From Provencibacterium sp. (GTDB lineage: Bacteria; Bacillota; Clostridia; Oscillospirales; Ruminococcaceae): 64,000 bases of DNA. The translations under genes were made by a program, and so were the position numbers. This document shows, in pieces, positions 42,977 to 50,445 of the stretch; within the stretch, counting starts at the first letter, position 1, and every line of letters begins with the position of its first letter. The stretch covers positions 62,001 through 126,000 of the forward strand of contig JAAWAN010000032.1 of NCBI GenBank assembly GCA_022792175.1, written 5' to 3'. The notes beneath the pieces were generated by a model. That model ran no database searches. It saw nothing but the letters and a program-made list of their open reading frames with translations, and had not been told where the DNA came from.

Positions 42977-45073
42977 TTAAAAGCTGCCCTGGGATGCTAT
43001 CTTTTTCTTATATTCACCGGGAGTGTATCCTGTATTTTTTCTGAACAGCTTAATAAAATAGGGAATATTGCTATAGCCTGCCGCTTCGCCCGTTTGTGCG
43101 ACATTGTAGCGCTCTTCCGCCAGCAGCTCCTTGGCGCGCTCAATCCGCAAGTGAATAATGAATTCTTTATAGGGCATCCCGGTAATTTTTTTGACAATAG
43201 CGCCCACTTCGCGCTCCGAAAGCCCAAAATGCTCTACAATTTCAAAAATAGTAAATTTATCTGTATCGAAGACCTCTTTAATGTAGTCGATCACCCGGTA
43301 TTCCAACTGTTCTTTCCTCAGCTCCGCAGCCTCACAGATTTGATCCAGCACAACATCCAGTTCCTGCTGGAACTCGTTCAGGTCGTTGGCAATGGAAAGC
43401 CTGTACAGATATTTCTGATCAAGCCTGAGAGATATCTGATGCAGGGTTTTCAGTAAGCAGTTGGTAATGTCCATACAGATACAGCGCTGAAAAAGGATGG
43501 AAGGATAGCTGCTCTTTAATTTATGGACAACTGCCGCCAGATACTGATGCGCTTTTGCAGCATCCCCTTCCTTTGCCGCTTCCATCACCAGCCAAACGTC
43601 CCGGTCATCATACCAGTTTTCAATGGGTACATCTGCCTGCGCAGCGGTGGGATCCTGCTGTTTTGCAAAAGCACTGATAAGAGACAGGTGCAGCATGGAA
43701 ACATCATCGTACACATCGCCCAGTGTAACCTCTGCATCCATCCCCTCCAGGCTTTCCTGCAAAACGGGCACGATTTCCTTTTCCTGCCCATAAGCCGAGT
43801 GATTCACTATCAGAATGAAGCAGCCCGGTTTATACAGTCCCGCACTATAGACGCCTATTTCCCCATCGGAAGCGGACTGCGCTAAAAGGCTCATGCGTCC
43901 CTCTGTGATTGCATTTCCGCTATACCGCAGTACCAAAACACAGAACAGCGGCCTGTTCAGTGAAATACCTGCCTCGGCCATAAGCTCATCGATTCCTTCA
44001 TTGCGATCAATGATGTTCAACTTTGCAAACAAAATCCGCTTTACCAATTCGCAGCGCTGGCGTGCAATCTCCTGAAGATTTTTTTGGAACTGCTCGAGGT
44101 TATAATGATGGCTCTCCTGGATTTTCTCAATTTCCTTTTCAATATCATGAATATTCCCGTTGGGTGAAATATTCAGCTTTTTGATAATACGATCGAAAGG
44201 GGAATAACTCTTCTTTCCTGCTAAAAGAGCAAACATGGCAAACAGGATAGTTACTCCCGTTAAAACCATCAGATAAAGGATAGAAAATGTTTTATTCTGC
44301 GGATACATCTGGTTAAGCGGAAGCGTAGAAAACAGCTGAAATCCTCCGCTCTCCGATACGACATGGAGAGCATGACTGGCGGTATCCAGTTCATCTCCCC
44401 AAATCTGCTGTTCATTCCAGTAAAGGCTCAGTCCCTTAGACGACAGGCCGCTGATCTGCTCGAGCCGCTGCTGAAGATAGCCGGCAGGAATACAGAAAAT
44501 CATGCAGGCATCAGGCGAATCAGGCAATTCACCCCCGATACGGGAAGAAATATTGAACGGGGCTACAGCAAGAAGGACGCCCGGCTCTGTAGGATGCCTC
44601 CTGATCCAAAAGGAATCGGAGGACAGCAGATCCTTCTTGCTCATGCTCCCATCCCTGATACCCAAGATATAAAAAATAAACTCAGAAACATCCAGCTTTC
44701 CTTTGGGACTGTAAACACTGTCGCTATATGAGAGCAGACAATAATAGTTGCTTACTACTGGCGAGTAGGTCTGAAACTTTGTGATATCTTCAATGATATC
44801 CAGATCATAGTAGGCGTTGCGCGATGCATAAAATTCCCGATAGCAGGGCGTGATTTTCACCATATAGGAAATTGATTCCATGATTTCCTGCTGTACATCC
44901 AGATCGTTGGCGGCAAGATTCATTTTCGTCAGATAATCCTTTTCCTTGATATCGTTGATTTGCCTGTTAAATAATATGAGCACTAAAAAGCTGATACAGA
45001 TGCAGGCGCTGGCCGTAATAAGAACACAGGAAATCAGATGGCGCATCCGAAAACTTACTGGTTTTTTAAACAC
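42977..45073 (-). CDS. Membrane-bound AraC-family sensor regulator
   Basis: A 698-residue regulator of the YesN/LplABC-associated kind. Membrane helices at about 16-36 and 265-287 flank an extracytoplasmic Cache-like sensor. A helical linker and a mid-domain (~370-560) lead to a C-terminal AraC DNA-binding domain (TIFEIVEHFGLSEREVGAIVKKITG, then the second helix-turn-helix NVAQTGEAAGYSNIPYFIKLFRKNTGYTPGEY). The first recognition helix (EREVGAIVKK) is unusual compared with the common SYLSRLFK type. The start is GTG 45073, eight nt after AAGGAGGG. It probably regulates the decayed LplABC locus at 45-47.5 kb, which would leave it without its normal target. Confidence 0.85.
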   Translation of the reverse strand: MFKKPVSFRMRHLISCVLITASACICISFLVLILFNRQINDIKEKDYLTKMNLAANDLDVQQEIMESISYMVKITPCYREFYASRNAYYDLDIIEDITKFQTYSPVVSNYYCLLSYSDSVYSPKGKLDVSEFIFYILGIRDGSMSKKDLLSSDSFWIRRHPTEPGVLLAVAPFNISSRIGGELPDSPDACMIFCIPAGYLQQRLEQISGLSSKGLSLYWNEQQIWGDELDTASHALHVVSESGGFQLFSTLPLNQMYPQNKTFSILYLMVLTGVTILFAMFALLAGKKSYSPFDRIIKKLNISPNGNIHDIEKEIEKIQESHHYNLEQFQKNLQEIARQRCELVKRILFAKLNIIDRNEGIDELMAEAGISLNRPLFCVLVLRYSGNAITEGRMSLLAQSASDGEIGVYSAGLYKPGCFILIVNHSAYGQEKEIVPVLQESLEGMDAEVTLGDVYDDVSMLHLSLISAFAKQQDPTAAQADVPIENWYDDRDVWLVMEAAKEGDAAKAHQYLAAVVHKLKSSYPSILFQRCICMDITNCLLKTLHQISLRLDQKYLYRLSIANDLNEFQQELDVVLDQICEAAELRKEQLEYRVIDYIKEVFDTDKFTIFEIVEHFGLSEREVGAIVKKITGMPYKEFIIHLRIERAKELLAEERYNVAQTGEAAGYSNIPYFIKLFRKNTGYTPGEYKKKIASQGSF

Positions 45074-45088
45074 ATTTAATACCCTCCT

Positions 45089-45176
45089 TATAGGAAGAGT
45101 TTGTCGCAAAATACTGCGTATTTTGCGACAGACCCTGACATCCGGAAAGCACATTTGGAAACGCGCTCTTCCTATA
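45089..45176. repeat. Nested inverted repeats upstream of the AraC regulator
   Basis: An outer 11-bp repeat, TATAGGAAGAG (45089-45099) and CTCTTCCTATA (45166-45176), encloses a perfect inner repeat, TGTCGCAAAATAC tgc GTATTTTGCGACA (45102-45130). The structure directly adjoins the regulator's ribosome binding site on the minus strand. Confidence 0.7.
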
Positions 45177-45257
45177 AATTAGTTGAATAGACTCTCAGCA
45201 AATTGATCGGATGCTTTTTTATCTCACCCTTTCCCTTATCAAGCTCTCTGCCCGCCC

Positions 45258-46571
45258 TTATGCGGACCAGGCATTACGGTAATAGTTCAGATAGGTTTCA
45301 AAATCCAACGCCTTCAGCTCGGAAAGATAAGTATCAAATTCATTGATATCCCTAATGCCGGTGATAAACTTTGCCGTCTCTGTTTCAATAAAGGGCTGAA
45401 TGACCGATGCCAGATCGCTGACAATCGTGTTGGTCTCTTCATCAAAATAGATGATATAGGGAAATTTATCCACTTCATAGGGAGTCATATGCTGCAGACA
45501 GGAGTACCGGTAGTTCTGATCGCCATTGCTCATATCATAAGTGGTTTCTGCTATGGGAGCGCCATAAAGCTTCTGCATGATATTAAGCTGAGTCGTTTCA
45601 GGCTCTCCAACAGCGTTGGAGCGGTTGCCGAACACATTGAAGAAGCCCATCATCTGCTGATAATTGCGCACCAGATTGCTTTCATAAGTTTTATCCTCGA
45701 CATCCAGATAGACGCTGCTGCCATCTTCCCGAATGGCAAAGCCTTTAGTCAGACCCATACAATCCTCGCTATTGGAAGCAGGGCCATTCCGCATATACAG
45801 GCCGCCCATATCGCTGTAGAAGAAATCGAGCCATCTCATAATCGTCTCAACCTCCTGAGCATCGGCAGTCACTACACAGCCGCCGACGATCAGGCGGGAA
45901 GCTGCAAGCCATTGAGGTGTGCTATTCCACTCGCTGGTGAGCGGATTACCGCTTTCCCACTGAGAGAATTTTTCCACCTCCGGAGTGGCCAGATAAGGAT
46001 AAATCGGGATAGCTCCGGTCTTATCTTCGGCTATCATCGCATCGATTGCCGTTTTCTCCATGCTGAACAAGCTGGGGTTGATGATGCCGTCATCATAGAG
46101 CTGCTTCATGATTGTGAGATATTCTTTATAAACAGGATCGCCGCCCGGGATAACGATTTCACCCTCCCGCAGGGCAATATTATAGCCTTTATCACCTGTA
46201 TAGGTGCCTAAGAATCCCAGGGCATTCAGAAGATAAGAGCGAGGGTCATCACCATTTGCACCGCCGCCCAGAGGGTAGCTGTCCGGCCGCTTTTCCTTAA
46301 AAGCATACTTAATGGTATTACAGTATCCCTTCCAGATACTGTTTTCCCGAAAGACATTAATATAGGAGTCGAGAGTAAAATCAACCGGCCACAGATATAC
46401 TTTGCCGTTAATAACCTTATAAGGATCAGATAAAGAGGCGATAACAATAAAATAGAGCGGATATGCCATGATGATAATCAGAAAAAGCATGATGAGAACA
46501 TTGCAGAAATCGAACGTTCTGTCAGCTCTTGTTTTTTTGATTCGATGCGTATCAGTTTTTTGGATACTCAA
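45258..46571 (-). CDS. Chimera: LplC permease start fused to solute-binding protein end
   Basis: One open frame of 437 codons joins two unrelated proteins. Residues 1-89 are the N-terminus of a CUT1 sugar permease (IKKTRADRTFDFCNVLIML, then YPLYFIVIASLSDP, YLWPVDFTLDSYINVF, GYCNTIKYA). From residue ~90 it turns into the C-terminal two thirds of an LplA-type solute-binding lipoprotein (FKEKRPDSYPLGGGANGDDP, SYLLNALGFLG, ending ETYLNYYRNAWSA). The permease's EAA loop and the binding protein's signal peptide are both missing. A deletion between the two genes that kept the frame explains it; the join is near 46304. The start is TTG 46571 after GGGAGGGAG. It cannot work as either part. Confidence 0.85.
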   Translation of the reverse strand: MSIQKTDTHRIKKTRADRTFDFCNVLIMLFLIIIMAYPLYFIVIASLSDPYKVINGKVYLWPVDFTLDSYINVFRENSIWKGYCNTIKYAFKEKRPDSYPLGGGANGDDPRSYLLNALGFLGTYTGDKGYNIALREGEIVIPGGDPVYKEYLTIMKQLYDDGIINPSLFSMEKTAIDAMIAEDKTGAIPIYPYLATPEVEKFSQWESGNPLTSEWNSTPQWLAASRLIVGGCVVTADAQEVETIMRWLDFFYSDMGGLYMRNGPASNSEDCMGLTKGFAIREDGSSVYLDVEDKTYESNLVRNYQQMMGFFNVFGNRSNAVGEPETTQLNIMQKLYGAPIAETTYDMSNGDQNYRYSCLQHMTPYEVDKFPYIIYFDEETNTIVSDLASVIQPFIETETAKFITGIRDINEFDTYLSELKALDFETYLNYYRNAWSA

Positions 46572-46584
46572 TCTGCTCCCTCCC

Positions 46585-47534
46585 TTACCAAAGGCTGACA
46601 TCTGCAATCCGCTGACTGATTTTGTTGACCACAAAAAGCAGCAGGATATTAATGGCCGTGTTGAATAAGTCGATAGCGGAGGCATAACTGAATTGCCCAT
46701 TGCGCACGCCCATTTCATAAACATAGGTGGAAATAACTTGAGAGGCATCCAGATTCAAAGAATTTTGCAGCAGATAGATCTTTTCAAACCCGAGAGACAT
46801 GATCTGTCCTACACGCATGATAAACATTGTAATAATCGTAGGCGCAAGAGCGGGGATGTTGACATGCAGAATGATCTGCAAGCGGGAAGCGCCATCCATA
46901 TAAGCGGCCTCATATAGTTCCGGTGATACCCCAGCCAAAGCGGCAAGGAAGATAATCGTACTCCAGCCGGCACTCTGCCAAACACCTGACCAAACATACA
47001 GGCTGGGGAATAGAGAAGGCCGGCTTAACCAATCACTCCCAGTTCCACCCAATGCCCGAATTATGTGGTTAAACAGTCCGTTATTATTATCGGTAAAAAG
47101 AATGAGCATTGAGCAAGCAACTACTGTTGAAACGAAATGCGGCGCATAGCTCACCATCTGCACCACCTTACGGAAACGCTGGTTATTCAGTTCATTAATG
47201 AGTAGCGCCAGGATAATAGGAATAGGATAGGTCATCAGGTTATACAGAGTAATTGACAGAGTGTTCCAGATGATTTTTCCAAAATTGGGATAGGTAACAA
47301 ACCAAATAAAATGCTTGAAACCAACCCATGGGCTGTTCCATATACCAAGGCGGGTACTGAAATCCTTAAACGCAATTTGCACACCATACATGGGAATATA
47401 ATGAAAAATAAAGACATAAACAACCGCAGGGAGAATGAGTAAATACAGCTGCCAATCATTTCGGATAATTTTCGCAAGCGATGTCCTCAAATTGGTGGAC
47501 GTGTCGCTTATAAGCAGTTTTTATGCTTGGACAA
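46585..47534 (-). pseudogene. LplB-type sugar ABC permease with 5' frameshift
   Basis: The open part (46585-47490, 301 codons) is a full LplB-like permease: DWQLYLLILPAVVYVFIFHYIPMYG, WVGFKHFIWF and the EAA motif YEAAYMDGASRLQIILHVNIPA. Its in-frame TTG start at 47490 has no ribosome binding site. A strong AGGAGG (47542-47547) stands seven nt before another TTG (47534), but that frame ends after eight codons. One extra A in the A5 run at 47518-47522 would join the two into a normal N-terminus (MSKHKKLLISDTSTNLRTS). So a 1-nt deletion in a homopolymer, or a read error, has broken it. Confidence 0.65.
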
Positions 47535-48204
47535 GAAAAAACCTCCTATCGGAAAATAAGTCCATCTACTCGGGCCAGTGGCCTGTATTTGGCTGCTTTC
47601 AAACCGCTTATGATTGATTGAGCATAAAGGCTGCAGGTCCGGGGATAAAATTCTGTTAAAAGCTATGAAAACATGTCGTAAAAGCATCTTTATCGTAACA
47701 TGTCCATCCCTATAAGACAATAACACTTTGTGTTTCCAATAGTGTTCTATTACATATATGACTATAATCAGTCGAATTTATTGTATATTGTGAATATTTA
47801 TAACTCTTTTTCACAAGCAAAATAAGTATATTTTCTGCGACGGGCTAATTAGCAAAAACTCAAAAAAATTATTTCTGATGAACTGAAAACTTATATGACT
47901 GAATACTAAAGGAAGTTGTTTTACGTTTAAAATTTTCTGATATATTGAAAGAATTTTCTTACCTGATATGAGCAGATTTTATGCGGGCCCTTTTGAGCCG
48001 GCATTACAGGGATTGTCGCCGCAATCACTCCCGGCAGAGAAAAGCCGCCTGCAGGATAGGGCATATTTCCTGATCCAAACTGCGGCAAAATACGGATATG
48101 GCAAATAGAATCGTTCCAATTCCAACAATCAGCGGCTAATGATAGACCGGATGAGCCTGAAAGAGTGACATTGACCCGTTCGCGGGTAAGTCGGCAGAAG
48201 AAAG
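47535..48204. other. AT-rich gene-free region upstream of the decayed importer
   Basis: No gene seen. The stretch 47640-47930 is strongly AT-rich and probably held the promoter of the importer operon; I cannot pick one reliably. From about 47930 the composition returns to the GC-rich norm. Confidence 0.5.
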
Positions 48205-48241
48205 CAAATAAAAGAGCGGCCACCTAATGAGGGTGGCCGCT
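48205..48241 (-). terminator. Terminator downstream of the lyase gene
   Basis: AGCGGCCACC pairs with GGTGGCCGCT; on the minus strand CTTTTATTTG follows. It is about 230 nt past the lyase stop at 48472. Confidence 0.65.
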
Positions 48242-48471
48242 GCAATTGTGGTGCGATTGTCAATTTTTTCTGTGCGCGAGCCGCCGCTTTCATGCTCTTC
48301 CAGGGCCTCCGGCTTCGCCGGTGATACTTAACCAGGGCTCGTTTTGCAACGCGCCCTTCTCCTGCTAAAGCGGCAATAAAAACCGGCACGGCACCGCTGA
48401 TGCCGCTCCGCTCTGTCTATAACTCAATCATTTCTTACATGAGGCCGATTTCTGTTCTATCCGCACAAATT
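48242..48471 (-). other. Unassigned stretch between lyase stop and terminator
   Basis: The minus strand has an open frame with coding-like composition (MPVFIAALAGEGRVAKRALV, then KYHRRSRRPWKSMKAAARAQ) but no ribosome binding site and no family I recognise. It may be a gene remnant or a chance frame. Confidence 0.3.
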
Positions 48472-50367
48472 TTAGTGTTCGCAGTTCTCTATGCGGTAAA
48501 GGGCACGGAAAACCGTTTGGTTTGCCCGGCGGCGAACAACCAGAATTGACTGCGGCTGTGAGCGGTTGACGCCGAAACAATCCGCCAGGAAGACCTCTGT
48601 GCCCGGACAGGCCTCCATCTTAAGCACTACCCGGCTCTTTCCTGTCTCCCAGCAGACAGAGAAGGTATTGTCTGTCTCTGCTTTTCGTATATTCATCAGC
48701 TGGTCATATCCGTTTTCCTCTGCAAAGGGTTCGGCTGGCTGCATCTCTAAAAAGCACTGCAGCTGTCCGGCGCAGCGGAAGGCATAATCGATGATGTGGC
48801 TGCCTTCCGAGCCGATGGTGAAGGTATCCTCCATACCGGAAGGGAGCAGCCGGACCCTGCGCGTCAGGCGAACACCGGGATAGGCCTCGCAGGCCTCAGC
48901 CTCTATCTGCTCGGGCGCATAGGTCAAACACTTTGCCCTGCAGGGCTCCTGGCGCTTTTGGTCGATCACCACCATATTGTGTGCCAAGGGGGTGCGGCAC
49001 CATTCGTTTGTCAGGCGGGCGGCATATCCGGCAGTCCCTGTATCGGAGCAGAGGCGCTCGGTGCCCCGGATGAGCTCGAGGGAAAGCTTGTCGCAGTGAT
49101 CATGCCAGCCGCAGTCCGGCGAGAACTTCAGTGCGGCGCGCAGCTCCCCCTGCCGCAGAACGGCGATACCCGCATGCTCCAAAAGCACGCTTTCCGAGGG
49201 GACTTCGGCTGCGCCGGAAAGCGCCGGCTTGCCATAGAGCAGGGCGCTGATGGAATTGCGGGCAAAGCCGCTCGAAGGGGTCTGCACATAGTCCGGCAGG
49301 GCGTTGATGGGAGTACAGCCATGCTCCCCGCCATAGTTGTAGCAGAAGCTGAGCAGATTTTCATATTCCGGGTCTTCCTGCAGCGCATAGAGCTCTTCAA
49401 ACAGGTGCGCATGGCTGCTGAGGCTGATCTCGGTGCCGCTGTCGTTATAGGCTGGGAGCAGCCCATCCGGATAGGCAAGCTTGAAGATGCCAGTCCCCAT
49501 TTTCAGCAGGCGGGGGTTCTGATAGACCGGGATCCCGTTTTCCTTCGCAATCCTGGCACCGGAGAGGAGCGCATGCATGCTGTAAAAGTGGTAGCCAGCG
49601 GAGACTTCATACCAGATTCCATCCTCATTGACTCCCTGCTCCAGCTGCTCCAGCCAACCCATGGGGCCATAAATGGCCTTTTTGAGCATCTGCCCGTCCT
49701 CCAGCACCGAGGCGCAAGCGCAGACGGCGCTTACCATCCAGGCATGGATATTATGTATCTTATCGATCTGCGGACGGATGAGCTCCGCCGCCGGCAGGAA
49801 AAGATCCTTCTGGATGTGCGCCCATTCCTCCCCGCTGAACAGCTTCAGCTCGCTCACCATGCGCAGCACCTGCTCCAGCTCGATGATAAAAATGGCCTCG
49901 GTCAGGCTCTGGGGCATCACCCTGCCATACCCGGCATGCCGGCCATGCACGGCATAATCCCGGTAATGGTCAGCGTAAAAAAGGATCATCCGGCGGACAT
50001 ATTCGGTATAGGGGCCATTCTCCGGTGAAAGATTGGCTAGAACGGCGGCGCGCTCCAAATTACTCACAATCGACCCATGCACCGCCTTCCTCCAGGCCCC
50101 ATCATAATCGCCGCCGGACAGATCCTTATGGCAGAGTGGGCAAACATGGTGGTGGGGTTCGCTAAAGGAGAAACTCAGGCGCACGGCACAGTCCGGACAA
50201 AAGTAGTAATGGGCCCATTCACTCTGTTCGAGCGGCGGGAGGGAGGGGCACTCCCCGATAACACAGGCAAAATCCTCCCTGATCTGGCGCAGGCAGGCCC
50301 TTGCCCAATCATTCTCTTTCACTTTTTTGCGGATTGCAGGCCAGTCGATGGTGTGGCAGGTTAACAT
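48472..50367 (-). CDS. Heparinase II/III-like polysaccharide lyase family protein
   Basis: A 631-residue protein with the two-domain heparinase II/III layout. The N-terminal half is an alpha/alpha toroid (NIHAWMVSAVCACASVL, GIWYEVSAGYHFYSMHALLSG); the C-terminal half is a beta-sandwich with GWHDHCDKLSLELI and TPLAHNMVVIDQK, where the His and Tyr/Asn active-site residues should be. A zinc knuckle (YYFCPDCAV ... HVCPLCHKDL) near residues 54-80 is also seen in some relatives. No signal peptide, so it acts on imported uronate-containing oligosaccharides. The AraC regulator gene lies 78 nt upstream on the same strand and the LplABC importer beyond it, so a shared acidic-glycan substrate is likely. 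Confidence 0.8.
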   Translation of the reverse strand: MLTCHTIDWPAIRKKVKENDWARACLRQIREDFACVIGECPSLPPLEQSEWAHYYFCPDCAVRLSFSFSEPHHHVCPLCHKDLSGGDYDGAWRKAVHGSIVSNLERAAVLANLSPENGPYTEYVRRMILFYADHYRDYAVHGRHAGYGRVMPQSLTEAIFIIELEQVLRMVSELKLFSGEEWAHIQKDLFLPAAELIRPQIDKIHNIHAWMVSAVCACASVLEDGQMLKKAIYGPMGWLEQLEQGVNEDGIWYEVSAGYHFYSMHALLSGARIAKENGIPVYQNPRLLKMGTGIFKLAYPDGLLPAYNDSGTEISLSSHAHLFEELYALQEDPEYENLLSFCYNYGGEHGCTPINALPDYVQTPSSGFARNSISALLYGKPALSGAAEVPSESVLLEHAGIAVLRQGELRAALKFSPDCGWHDHCDKLSLELIRGTERLCSDTGTAGYAARLTNEWCRTPLAHNMVVIDQKRQEPCRAKCLTYAPEQIEAEACEAYPGVRLTRRVRLLPSGMEDTFTIGSEGSHIIDYAFRCAGQLQCFLEMQPAEPFAEENGYDQLMNIRKAETDNTFSVCWETGKSRVVLKMEACPGTEVFLADCFGVNRSQPQSILVVRRRANQTVFRALYRIENCEH

Positions 50368-50445
50368 CCGAATCGCATCCTTCCCTTAAAATGATATATG
50401 GCGGGCAGCGACCTCCCCTGTTTGGGAGCTGTCCCTGCTTTTTGC

